Shown: piece after piece, positions 35,779-44,522 of the stretch
Numbering within the stretch: the stretch's first letter is position 1
How the letters are laid out: each line of letters begins with the position of its first letter
NCBI GenBank assembly: GCA_037128705.1
Contig: JBAXVX010000032.1
Coordinates: 1-47,754, forward strand
Source: CAIVAT01 sp037128705
GTDB lineage: Bacteria > Bacteroidota > Bacteroidia > Bacteroidales > FEN-979
Length of the DNA stretch: 47,754 bases
Direction of reading: 5' to 3'
Notes under the pieces: generated by a model
The model's input: only the letters and a program-made list of their open reading frames with translations
The model's database searches: none
What the model was told of the DNA's origin: nothing
Translations under genes and position numbers: made by a program

Positions 35779-35878
35779 TTTTTTAGGTTTTAACTGGTTT
35801 AACTGATTCATTTTCATCTCATTTTCATTTATTCTAATCTTAGGTGTTTCATAGGCTTGTGGTTTTTTTTATAATTCA

Positions 35879-37243
35879 TTAGAAATTTCTTGTTATTGAA
35901 GGCCTTGGGTAAACTGTAACAACCACCACCGGCCGGTTGGCAAGAGGAGTAAAGTTGCCAGACTCATCCAATAGCCAGTAGGTGACCGTGCTGTTCCCTA
36001 AGGGAAAAATAATATTTTGCGGGTATTGTGAAATTTGGCCTGCTCCTGAAATGACGGCACCTCCGGCAAGGGTAATCCTCCAATGAAGAATCAGGTCTGC
36101 AGGGGATGTACAATTATCGGAGAAAGTAGAAGGGTCAAGATCGAATGTGGTTCCTCCGGCATAAAAAGTATACCAGTCGGGGCGGATGGGTGTAATATCG
36201 CCGGCCCAATCCCAGAAAGCGGTTACAATATCCTGTACACACCATCTGACAGGGTTTGGGTAATTTGTAAACAAAGGGGGAACATTATCTACAACAGTGA
36301 CCGATGCTGTCGTAATTGCACTGCAGCCATTGTCATTGGCGGTGATTGTAAACAGGGTGGTCTGAGAAAATTTAGGAGTGGTGCTGTTCAACACTCCTGC
36401 AATAGGATTTACTGTCCCTGATGCGGGGATTCCGGTGAGATTTATAGTATTATTTCTGACCCAATTGTAGGTTGTTCCCGGATTATTATTGGGAGTTTCC
36501 AGGACGATGGGCGTGATTAAACTCCCCGGGCATACTGTTTGTGAACCTGGCATAGCGGTGACTGACATGTCACAGATACTTTTCACAACAATACTGTCAA
36601 TCCTGCTGAATGCATTGGAAGGCACCATTCCGCTGCCCTGGGTTGGAATGTTGCTTGTCATTATCCAGCGAATGAAAACGGAAGGCTGGTCGTTGCAGGC
36701 AGCAGGAAGATTCACCAATGGCATTGGGAACCAATGGTTTCCAGTACTCAGTGCAAAGGACAGGATGGGGATCCAGGCACCCGAAGTGCCGATCTTATAA
36801 TCTACAGAAAAATCTCTCGGACCAAAATCCCCGGCGGTGAAAGATTGCAGTTGTGCCTCAATCGTCAAACCTACATAACCAGCCGAAGAAAATTCTATTT
36901 GCCAGAATTTCGTATTGGCACCATTATCCCATTGATCGGCGGCAGCGCAACGTGTTGCAATTCCATCCTGATTAAAAACGACTGTTCCTGTTCCTCCCTG
37001 GGTTGTAATTACCTTTCCCAGATTGTCGGGGGTACCACCATCCGCAATTGCATCATCCGGATTATTGGGAAAATGCCACTCAACTACCGTGGTCTGGTTC
37101 CATGCTTCAGGGCACAGTGTGACTACGAATACCATCAAAATAACAATACGAAAATTCGCTCCCCTGGAAAAAAACGATATAGCCGAACGCAGCCGATTTG
37201 CCAGTCGGTTACAAACGAAGGGGAGGCGAAATAGACCCGTCAA
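35879..37243 (-). CDS. Exported protein with WDNGANTK domain and PKD-like domains
   Basis: 454 aa. The only start giving the signal peptide is a TTG at 37243 (the ATG at 37135 would cut into the hydrophobic core), so the start is uncertain. After a signal sequence ending near EAWNQ, residues about 50-225 form the domain shared with the 8872-9729 product: VEWHFP, DAIADGGTPDNL, WDNGANTK, GPRDFSVDYK, IRWIMTSN. Then come PKD/HYR-like beta domains (SQTVCPGSLITPIVLET; FTITANDNGCSAITTASVTVV; NPVRWCVQDIV). It ends VTVYPRPSITRNF with no sorting domain. It is first in the type-B T9SS module and the nearest gene to the sigma-54 regulator. Export would be by Sec, with surface display perhaps through the neighbouring cargo (inference). 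Confidence 0.82.
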   Translation of the reverse strand: MTGLFRLPFVCNRLANRLRSAISFFSRGANFRIVILMVFVVTLCPEAWNQTTVVEWHFPNNPDDAIADGGTPDNLGKVITTQGGTGTVVFNQDGIATRCAAADQWDNGANTKFWQIEFSSAGYVGLTIEAQLQSFTAGDFGPRDFSVDYKIGTSGAWIPILSFALSTGNHWFPMPLVNLPAACNDQPSVFIRWIMTSNIPTQGSGMVPSNAFSRIDSIVVKSICDMSVTAMPGSQTVCPGSLITPIVLETPNNNPGTTYNWVRNNTINLTGIPASGTVNPIAGVLNSTTPKFSQTTLFTITANDNGCSAITTASVTVVDNVPPLFTNYPNPVRWCVQDIVTAFWDWAGDITPIRPDWYTFYAGGTTFDLDPSTFSDNCTSPADLILHWRITLAGGAVISGAGQISQYPQNIIFPLGNSTVTYWLLDESGNFTPLANRPVVVVTVYPRPSITRNF

Positions 37244-37288
37244 TGGAGTAGGTTAAGAAAATTAAAATAAATGAATTGCAGTCCTTAA

Positions 37289-37306
37289 AGGCAAAAGGCA
37301 TGCCGG
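37289..37306 (-). promoter_or_regulatory. Possible sigma-54 (-24/-12) promoter for type-B secretion module
   Basis: On the minus strand GGCATG (from 37304) and TTTTGC (to 37291) give the exact GG-N10-GC spacing of sigma-54 promoters; compare TGGCACG-N4-TTGCA. Start would be near 37280, about 37 nt before the TTG start. The gene immediately upstream encodes a GAFTGA-containing sigma-54 activator. Confidence 0.45.
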
Positions 37307-37317
37307 ACGGCCAGATT

Positions 37318-37325
37318 CAAAAATA
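37318..37325 (-). promoter_or_regulatory. Possible -7 element TATTTTTG for type-B secretion module
   Basis: TATTTTTG on the minus strand matches TAnnTTTG. No clear -33 element; an 8-bp inverted repeat GTTAAAAT/ATTTTAAC (37333-37340 and 37346-37353) covers that region and might bind a regulator. Confidence 0.4.
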
Positions 37326-37442
37326 CCAGTCAGTTAAAATGATGTATTTTAACCACATATGTATTTTGAAAAAGATCAGGGAAGAAAAGAAGCCCGGAAC
37401 GAAGTGGGATTAAGCGCGATAAAACCGCACAATTGTTCGATT

Positions 37443-38837
37443 CTACGATGGATTGTCGAGCTTCTGGATTTTGATTTTGAACTTAGACATTTTCCTGATC
37501 AGGGCATCGCGGGAGATCCCGAGTGCATGGGCCGTTTTAATCTGGTTATAATCATTTTGATGCAAGGTATTCCTGATGAGCGCAATTTCGGTCGCTTCAA
37601 GGGTTCCTTTGAAAAACACCTCCGTGCCTTGCAACCCCTGCTTTTGTTTTACAGGGAAATCACCGACTCCCAGCGCACCTCCGTTTGACAGAATAACTGC
37701 ACGCTCAACCATGTTTTTCAGCTCCCTTACATTTCCGGGGAAGTCATATTTAAGCAGTTCATTGATAACCCCATCGTCAACGACAGGAGTAGGCTTATTG
37801 ATCTTTTTTGAGAAGTCGGCAATAAAGAAACGCAGCAATGGTTCAACATCCTCCGGTCGTTCCCTGAGAGGCGGAATATGGATTGTTAAGGTATTTAACC
37901 TGTGCAGAAGGTCCAGCCTGAATTTTTTCTCATCAACCAGCTTTTCAAGGTCATGGTTGGTCGCCGAAATGATACGGAAATCAGTTTTTACTGGGTCCGT
38001 CTCCCCTACCCGGGTTATCTGTTTTTCTTCTATGGCCCTGAGCACCTTTGATTGGAGGTTCAACGGCATATCGGCGATTTCATCCAGGAATAAGGTTCCA
38101 TGGTCGCAAATTTCGAAAAAACCCTTTTTATCATTGAAGGCACCGGTGAAGGCCCCCTTTTTATGGCCGAAAAATTCACTTTCCATCAATGAGTCTGTAA
38201 CAGAACTGCTGTTAACCGTATAAAGTAAATTATTTTTACGGTTGCTGGCATAATGAATGATCCTGGCAATATTTTCTTTCCCAGTGCCGCTTTCTCCGGC
38301 AATCAAAACATGGGTTTCAGGGTAATTCGCCGCTTTCAGCGCAAAATCAAGAACCTGCCTGATCGCGTCACTTGCCCCTACCATCTGTCTTTCAATTCGC
38401 TCCTCAAGGCTTTTTGAGATCAGGGAACTTTTCTCTTCCATCTCTTTTAATCGCTGCTGTAATAGCAGAAATTTCTGCGTTCGTTCAATGGAGATCCTGA
38501 TATCTATCTGGCGGAAGGGTTTCCTGAGATAATCAATGGCACCTAACCGCATGGCGCTGATTACAGTGTCCATATCCCCGTGCGCTGAAACAACAATGAC
38601 TTCGATGGAAGGGTATTTTACCTTTACTTCTTTCAACAAATCGAGGCCATTGATGCCAGGCAAACGCACATCGAGAATTAACAGATCAATGGGATTACGT
38701 TCCATCACAGCCATCCCTTCATTCCCGGTATTGGCAATATAGGGCTTATATCCCCGGTTCCTGAAAAATTCCTCAAGTTCCTCCGTAAACTGACGCTCAT
38801 CATCCAGGATTAGAACACGCAGCTTATTTGTCATCAT
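37443..38837 (-). CDS. NtrC-family sigma-54-dependent response regulator
   Basis: 464 aa. Receiver domain 1-125 with phospho-acceptor D56 (LLILDVRLPG), an AAA+ sigma-54 activator domain about 155-385 with Walker A GESGTGKE, the sigma-54 contact loop GAFTGA, Walker B TLFLDEIAD and the arginine-finger region FRLDLLHRLN, then a Fis-type helix-turn-helix at about 420-460 (NDYNQIKTAHALGISRDALIRK). All motifs needed for ATP-dependent opening of sigma-54 promoters are intact. Its ATG overlaps the stop of the upstream kinase gene (ATGA), so the pair is translationally coupled and they are surely partners. Candidate target: the GG-N10-GC site at 37289-37306 just downstream. Confidence 0.96.
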   Translation of the reverse strand: MMTNKLRVLILDDERQFTEELEEFFRNRGYKPYIANTGNEGMAVMERNPIDLLILDVRLPGINGLDLLKEVKVKYPSIEVIVVSAHGDMDTVISAMRLGAIDYLRKPFRQIDIRISIERTQKFLLLQQRLKEMEEKSSLISKSLEERIERQMVGASDAIRQVLDFALKAANYPETHVLIAGESGTGKENIARIIHYASNRKNNLLYTVNSSSVTDSLMESEFFGHKKGAFTGAFNDKKGFFEICDHGTLFLDEIADMPLNLQSKVLRAIEEKQITRVGETDPVKTDFRIISATNHDLEKLVDEKKFRLDLLHRLNTLTIHIPPLRERPEDVEPLLRFFIADFSKKINKPTPVVDDGVINELLKYDFPGNVRELKNMVERAVILSNGGALGVGDFPVKQKQGLQGTEVFFKGTLEATEIALIRNTLHQNDYNQIKTAHALGISRDALIRKMSKFKIKIQKLDNPS

Positions 38838-40348
38838 TGGTTTTTCGATTTATCAGGTTTTGGCATTACGATCCGGAGCGTGGTGCCAACTGAATATTCA
38901 CTTAACACCTCAATATGGCCTTTCATCTCCCTGATAATTTCGAATGAGATGGAGAGTCCAAGTCCGGTTCCTTTGCCTGCCTCCTTGGTTGTATGAAAAG
39001 GTAACATGATCTTATCCAGTTCATTGGATTTAATACCTATTCCATTATCGGTTACGTCCACAATATAACTTCTTTCGTCGCAATAACTTTTCACTCTGAC
39101 ATAATTTGGTTTGGCTGCGTCGAATAACCTCTTTCTGTCTTCAATGGCATCCTTGGCATTGATAACAAAATTCAGGATGACCTGCTCAAATTTATAGGTA
39201 CTTCCCACCACCATTTTAAGAGATTCATCAAGCTCGAGGCTTAGTTCAATCCCGGCGTGCGTCAGTTGTCCCGAAATCAAGGCTATGGCGCTTATTATGC
39301 TCTCATTGATGCTGAATGCTGAAAGCACATCCCCGTCTGTTGTCCTGGAAAATTTCCGGATGTTATCGATGATTTTGTCGATTCTCGAAAGATTTTCGAA
39401 AATTTTATCAGCTTTATTTTGCAGGTATCGGGTGTCGATCCCGCTACTCATCGCTTCGTCAAGAAGATTTTCGAGCCCGATTGAAATTATATTCAGTGGC
39501 TGGTTTATCTCATGTGCGATCCCGGCTGCCATGACCCCCAGCCCTGCCATCCGTTCGGTATGAACCAGCTGCTGCTCCATTCTCTTTCGCTCTGTGATAT
39601 CACGCATGATGGCCATGAGCGACTGGTTGTCCCCATTTTCATCAAAAATCAGTGTCGTGCTGATCTCAGCCAAAAACTGTTTCTGGTCTGCCGTGTGCAG
39701 TGTGAATTCAACATTCTGTGTTAGTCCCTGTTCGAGGGTTGTATTAATCAACTTTTGAAGGCGGGTGTGCTCTTCGGGCGGAAATAAGGTGACAATATTA
39801 TTCCCAATGCAATCTTCTTTGGCTGTAATATTAAACACCTTCAATGCGATGGAGGATATTTCAATGATCCGGCCATCCAGATTCATGATGATAATTCCTT
39901 CCGGCGAAGCATCGAGCAGCATCCTGTACATTTTTTCTGATTCCCTGATTCTTTGTTTCTGGCGATAAAGCTCGAGCAGGATGTTAATTTTACTGACCAG
40001 AATGTTCCTGTGAAACGGTTTGATGATAAAATCGATAATCCCATGCTGATAATACTCCTGCAAATGCTGCCCGTAAAAAGAATAGGCCGTCACAAAAATA
40101 ATAGGGACCAGGCCGCCGGCATGTGCTGAATTAATTTCCCTGGCCAGTTCCTGTCCCCCCATCACAGGCATCTCCATATCAATCAGGGCAAGCGCCAGGT
40201 CTCTGTCCCTTATTTTTTCGAGGGCCTCTTTCCCTGATGTTGCTGTAATGATATTGACCTCCAGGCCCCTGACAGCATTTTCAATAATCAGGATATTGAC
40301 TTCGATGTCATCGACGATGAGAATTGTGGGATGATTATTCTTTTCCAT
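38834..40348 (-). CDS. Soluble REC-PAS histidine kinase
   Basis: 504 aa, no membrane segment. A receiver domain comes first (about 5-125; D57 in LALIDMEMPVMGG), then a PAS domain (about 138-250; LLDASPEGIIIMNLDGRI), HisKA with H279 in GIAHEINQPLN and a HATPase (NFVINAKDAIE, VDVTDNGIGI, GKGTGLGLSISFEI). An N-terminal receiver lets another kinase control this one, making it a relay node rather than a primary sensor. It is followed by the overlapping sigma-54 activator gene. The HEINQPLN form of the H box is typical of NtrB/DctB-type kinases that pair with NtrC-family regulators. Confidence 0.95.
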   Translation of the reverse strand: MEKNNHPTILIVDDIEVNILIIENAVRGLEVNIITATSGKEALEKIRDRDLALALIDMEMPVMGGQELAREINSAHAGGLVPIIFVTAYSFYGQHLQEYYQHGIIDFIIKPFHRNILVSKINILLELYRQKQRIRESEKMYRMLLDASPEGIIIMNLDGRIIEISSIALKVFNITAKEDCIGNNIVTLFPPEEHTRLQKLINTTLEQGLTQNVEFTLHTADQKQFLAEISTTLIFDENGDNQSLMAIMRDITERKRMEQQLVHTERMAGLGVMAAGIAHEINQPLNIISIGLENLLDEAMSSGIDTRYLQNKADKIFENLSRIDKIIDNIRKFSRTTDGDVLSAFSINESIISAIALISGQLTHAGIELSLELDESLKMVVGSTYKFEQVILNFVINAKDAIEDRKRLFDAAKPNYVRVKSYCDERSYIVDVTDNGIGIKSNELDKIMLPFHTTKEAGKGTGLGLSISFEIIREMKGHIEVLSEYSVGTTLRIVMPKPDKSKNQ

Positions 40349-40374
40349 TTTTTGTGTTCCATGCCAATAACATT

Positions 40375-40382
40375 CAAAAATA
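40375..40382 (-). promoter_or_regulatory. Possible -7 element TATTTTTG for kinase/sigma-54 activator operon
   Basis: TATTTTTG on the minus strand, 27 nt before the kinase ATG, matches TAnnTTTG. The longer string TATTTTTGAAT is also found at the -7 site before the type-B secretion module. Confidence 0.45.
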
Positions 40383-40434
40383 ACAATTATTATATAACTT
40401 TAGCTTTTGTTTGCTAGAACAGGAACCATCAGCT

Positions 40435-43400
40435 ATGAAACCACGGCAAAAACACCTGTTTCTTTTCATACTTTCTGTCATGCTATCCAAGGATGTCATC
40501 CTTGAAGCACATCCGGATCATGGTCCCGTTCCTGATTTTGTCAGAGTATATTCAGGAAATCAGGCCACCATCAGGAGTATATACATCCTGGATTCCAATT
40601 GCAGTTATTTTCTTACCGACCGGATTTTCGCCCGAACCGGTAGCACCTGGAAAAAAATGGATCTCCCCGTGGCCCAGAACATCAGCCTCCTAAGCCTGAC
40701 TGCTAAAAACATAGGATGGTTCACTGTAAATACCGAAATAAATACCTCGGATCTGTATTATTTTAATCAGGACAGGATCGAGAAGATCAGGTCCCCGTTT
40801 GCAAATGAAATCTGTGCGGCCTTCTTCCCTGAGAAAGAACTGGGAATTTTTGCAGGCTGGGGAGAATTGGCGGTCTATGCAAAGGGGCAGTTTGTCAAAA
40901 TCCCTCCCCCTCCAACGTTAAGTGCGATCATCAAAGTATATGGAACAAATCAAAAAAATATCTGGCTGCTGAATGGTGCCAAAGAATTGTTTCATTTAAA
41001 GAATAACCTGTACGATCGAATTCTGCCACACGAGCAGATAAAGGATTTCTGCTTCTCCGAAGCGGAGCATGGATTTGTGTTATGTGAATCTTCGATTTTC
41101 GAAATCACCGGCCATCAATCGAAAAAAATCATTGACCACGATGCATTGTTAAAGGTAACCAGGCTGGCCATAATAGATCATAACGACCTCTGGCTGATTG
41201 GTGAAAACGGATTGATCCTGAATGTCCACGATGGAATGCTGAAAAAAACCGACAGCAAAAGGAGAGAAAACCTCAGGGATATCGTTGTTTCCGGTCAGCG
41301 TGAAATATGGATTACCGGGGAGAAGGGGTTGATCCTTTACTCAGGTCTGAAAAAATTTCCATCGTGCCCGGAAAATAACGACGGATTCACAAAAAATAGG
41401 ATTTATGCTTACGGTGGTGGCCATGCCGATGATGAATATGGTGTAGCCATCGCTGATTTTAATTCCGACAATAAAAAAGACATTTACGCCGTCTGTATCT
41501 TTAACCCAAATCGCATGTATATCAATTACATGGATTCAGCCAGTGCAGTTTTTCCAGCGCCCCTGTTTAAAGATGAAGCTGTAAAAAGAGGCTCTACGGG
41601 CTTTTCGAAAAATCTCACCCTGACAGCGCCCTCTGAACTCCATCTGGGCGTGGCTGCAGGCGATATTGATAACGACGGCGACCAGGATATTTACCTATGC
41701 TCACTGAATGGAAAAAACAAGCTGCTCATCAACAATGGCAAGGGCTGGTTCAGGGATGTTTCCGATCAGAAAGAACGTGGCTGTGAAGACTTGAAAAGAT
41801 CAAATACAGCAGCATTGAGCGATGTTGATAACGATGGCGACCTCGACCTTTTTGTTACCAGTGAAAATGGATCCAATAAACTTTACCTGAATGATGGCAC
41901 CGGCCATTTTAAGGATGTGACAGCCCGTGCGCGTCTTTCTTCGGTGAATGGAGGCATGTGCGCGTCGTTTTCTGATATCAATGGTGATGGGTTGCCGGAT
42001 TTATGTGTTTCATTCTGGTTTTCAAAAAATAAACTTTATCTGAACGAAAGCAAAGACGGGCATGTGAAGTTTCGCGATATCACTGCGCTTACCGACCTTT
42101 CAAAAGCAGAACCGGTACGAAGCAATGCAGTGGTATTCGCCGACATAAACAACGACGGCTCTCCCGATCTGTTTATCGCCAACCGGAATTCTCCCAACAA
42201 ATTATATCTGAACGACGGGAAAGGTTTGTTCAGGGATGTTTCAGCCAGCTATTTTTCAGATAAGACCTTCCTCAGCAACGGAGCTGTGTTTGCTGATTTT
42301 GATCTGGATGGGTACCAGGACCTCTATCTGGCTAACGTGGGAGAAAATATACTCTTTAAGAACGTTAACGGAAAATATTTTGTGGATGCAACCGATCGGT
42401 TCGGGGCCGAGTTAAGCGGATATTGCACCGGCTGCGCAACAGGCGACATCGACAACGACGGAGATTTGGATCTGTATGTGAGCAACTACATCAATGGGAA
42501 TAGTTTGCTTTTTATCAACGACCTGGAACAAATACATTCGGTGACATTCGTATTGCAGGGAACCAAATCGAACCGCGATGCGATCGGCGCTCAAATTACG
42601 CTGTATACTGCTGATCCTTCAACCGGCATGAAAAAGATAGCGGGATACCGCGAAATCAACGGGGGAAGCGGATATGGATCGTTATCGGCTAAAGAGGCTG
42701 TTTTGGGTTTGGATCCGCGTAAAACATACGCTGCGAGCATAAGGTTTCCTGCCTCGGGTAAAACAATTGAAGTCGAAAACATTCATTCGGGCGATCGTTT
42801 GCAAATTGTGGAGGAAAGCGGGTTTCCTGGAAAGGTATCTCTGGAGTTCAAGGCAATGAAGCGATTCTTCATTGATAATGAAAACCAGATGGAAATTTTT
42901 AAATACCTGCTGGTGTTGGGATTAATGGTCCTTTCCCTTTACTTCCAACGGCACCGGCAGGTCATCCCTGCGAAAACACTGTTTTTCATTTACCTCCCGC
43001 TATTCCTGATGTTTTTTCTTGTAAACCGCGCATTTTTGTATGAAACCCTGGCGATCTCCCTGTCCATTCCTGTCGGAATGGTGCTGTTCAGCCTCGTAAT
43101 CTTACAATTATTTTCAGAAAGGATCCTTTTAAAACGGAAAGTGGTAAAAGAGAAACAGGAGATCCGGGAAAGCATTTCGCGCGATTTGCATGACGACCTG
43201 GCATCCACGCTTGGAAGCATATCCATCTATGCAAACATGATGAAAGAAAACAGCCCCTCCAATGAAACCAACCGTTTACATGTTTCACATAAGATTGCTG
43301 AACTTTCGCAAAAGGCACTTCAATCGATCACCGATATCATATGGATTACCACGCCAAAGCACGATCTGTTGAAAAGCCTTCTTTCAAAAATCAGAAATTA

Positions 43401-43785
43401 TTATTTTGAATTATTCAATGATAACAAGATCCGGTTCTCATCGGAAATTGAAATGGCCGGCAAGGATGCTGTTTTGACTGACAAATTCCGTCACAATATA
43501 TTTTTAATCCTGAAAGAGGTCGCGAACAACATCATACGTCATTCAAAGGCAGACCGGGTATTTCTCAAAGCCGGGATTGAGGATGGCTGCTGTTCAATCG
43601 AAGTTGCGGATAACGGTTGCGGCTTTGATGCAGACTTAAAAAAAGAAAACGCTTCGCTGGGAAACGGCCTCATCAATATCAGCCGGAGGGCCGAGGAATC
43701 GGGGATTCAACTGGAGATTCATTCTGAGGTCGGGTCAGGCACACAAATTACCCTTACCTTTAAAATAGCACAAACAGGTCATTGA
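40435..43785 (+). CDS. Sensor histidine kinase with propeller, FG-GAP/VCBS repeats and ASPIC-like domain
   Basis: 1116 aa from the ATG at 40435 (an in-frame TTG at 40411 is less likely). Signal peptide, then a BNR/YCF48-like propeller (about 40-325; repeated motifs DLWLIGENGLILN and EIWITGEKGLILY). Seven FG-GAP/VCBS units follow (about 330-700), each with a Ca-binding-type loop such as DIDNDGDQD, DVDNDGDLD, DINGDGLPD and DINNDGSPD. An ASPIC/UnbV-like domain is at about 712-800 (IGAQITLYT through GYGSLSAKEAVLGLD). Three membrane helices (about 822-905) lead to HisKA_3 with H919 in SRDLHDDLASTLG and a NarX-type HATPase (EVANNIIRHSKADR, VADNGCGFD, GNGLINISRRAEE). It senses something outside the inner membrane and should phosphorylate the NarL-type regulator encoded next. 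Confidence 0.93.
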   Translation: MKPRQKHLFLFILSVMLSKDVILEAHPDHGPVPDFVRVYSGNQATIRSIYILDSNCSYFLTDRIFARTGSTWKKMDLPVAQNISLLSLTAKNIGWFTVNTEINTSDLYYFNQDRIEKIRSPFANEICAAFFPEKELGIFAGWGELAVYAKGQFVKIPPPPTLSAIIKVYGTNQKNIWLLNGAKELFHLKNNLYDRILPHEQIKDFCFSEAEHGFVLCESSIFEITGHQSKKIIDHDALLKVTRLAIIDHNDLWLIGENGLILNVHDGMLKKTDSKRRENLRDIVVSGQREIWITGEKGLILYSGLKKFPSCPENNDGFTKNRIYAYGGGHADDEYGVAIADFNSDNKKDIYAVCIFNPNRMYINYMDSASAVFPAPLFKDEAVKRGSTGFSKNLTLTAPSELHLGVAAGDIDNDGDQDIYLCSLNGKNKLLINNGKGWFRDVSDQKERGCEDLKRSNTAALSDVDNDGDLDLFVTSENGSNKLYLNDGTGHFKDVTARARLSSVNGGMCASFSDINGDGLPDLCVSFWFSKNKLYLNESKDGHVKFRDITALTDLSKAEPVRSNAVVFADINNDGSPDLFIANRNSPNKLYLNDGKGLFRDVSASYFSDKTFLSNGAVFADFDLDGYQDLYLANVGENILFKNVNGKYFVDATDRFGAELSGYCTGCATGDIDNDGDLDLYVSNYINGNSLLFINDLEQIHSVTFVLQGTKSNRDAIGAQITLYTADPSTGMKKIAGYREINGGSGYGSLSAKEAVLGLDPRKTYAASIRFPASGKTIEVENIHSGDRLQIVEESGFPGKVSLEFKAMKRFFIDNENQMEIFKYLLVLGLMVLSLYFQRHRQVIPAKTLFFIYLPLFLMFFLVNRAFLYETLAISLSIPVGMVLFSLVILQLFSERILLKRKVVKEKQEIRESISRDLHDDLASTLGSISIYANMMKENSPSNETNRLHVSHKIAELSQKALQSITDIIWITTPKHDLLKSLLSKIRNYYFELFNDNKIRFSSEIEMAGKDAVLTDKFRHNIFLILKEVANNIIRHSKADRVFLKAGIEDGCCSIEVADNGCGFDADLKKENASLGNGLINISRRAEESGIQLEIHSEVGSGTQITLTFKIAQTGH

Positions 43786-43863
43786 CTGTGCCTGCAATAA
43801 CCCTTAACTTGCAAGCTGATTTTGAATGCCTTTAGTGACCATTGAAACAGAAATTTTAAAGTG

Positions 43864-44493
43864 ATGGGAATTTCGGTCGGCATCGTTGAAGATAACAAGG
43901 ATTACAGGGAGAGCCTGACCTGGCTTTTGGCTTCCGATGGGCAATTTAATGTTGATTGGAGTTTTGATTCTGCAGAATTGGCGCTGGAACACGGCACCGA
44001 GGTTGATGTTATTCTTTTAGACATCAATTTGCCCGAAATGTCAGGGATTGAAGCCATTTCACATCTTAAAAAGAAATATCCGCCGGTTCGCATCATCATG
44101 CTCACCATCCTTGAGGACGACATGAATGTAGTCAAATCGATCCAAAATGGCGCCGATGGATACGTGCTTAAAAAAACAAACCCCCTGAAAATCATGGAAG
44201 CACTTCGGCAGGTTTATGAAGGGGGATCACCACTGACCCCCTCCGTTGCAAAACAACTACTCAATATTTTCAAATTCAGCGCCCCTCCTCCCGAATCAGA
44301 TTACCACCTTACAACGCGCGAAAAAGAGGTTTTGACCATGATCGTTTCAGGCGAAAGCACCGAGAATATAGCCATAAAGCTTTTCATCAGCCCGGAAACT
44401 GTCAGGAATCATTTCCGGCATATTTATGAGAAACTCCAGGTACACACCCGATCGCAGGCTATTTCAAAAGCGATCAAAGAACGGATAAAGTAG
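43864..44493 (+). CDS. NarL/LuxR-family response regulator
   Basis: 209 aa from the ATG at 43864 (a GTG at 43861 precedes it). Receiver domain 1-125 with acidic pocket E9/D10 and phospho-acceptor D53 (VILLDINLPEMSG), conserved T (IMLTILED) and K (GYVLKKTNP). A LuxR-type HTH covers about 145-205 (LTTREKEVLTMIVSGESTENIAIKLF, then SPETVRNHFRHIYEKLQV). It follows the HisKA_3 kinase by 78 nt and is its obvious cognate partner. The target genes are unknown; the closest downstream gene encodes a GYF_2 protein whose promoter carries a palindrome. Confidence 0.95.
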   Translation: MGISVGIVEDNKDYRESLTWLLASDGQFNVDWSFDSAELALEHGTEVDVILLDINLPEMSGIEAISHLKKKYPPVRIIMLTILEDDMNVVKSIQNGADGYVLKKTNPLKIMEALRQVYEGGSPLTPSVAKQLLNIFKFSAPPPESDYHLTTREKEVLTMIVSGESTENIAIKLFISPETVRNHFRHIYEKLQVHTRSQAISKAIKERIK

Positions 44494-44522
44494 CCCTTAT
44501 CAAACCTCACGATGATATCAAA

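Noticed and set aside
37576..38223. 215-aa open frame on the plus strand
   Set aside because: Antisense to the sigma-54 activator AAA+ domain; serine-rich low-complexity shadow.
40349..40374. Sigma-54 promoter upstream of the kinase/activator operon (TTGGCATGG)
   Set aside because: A -24-like TGGCATG is present but the -12 GC is missing at the correct spacing.
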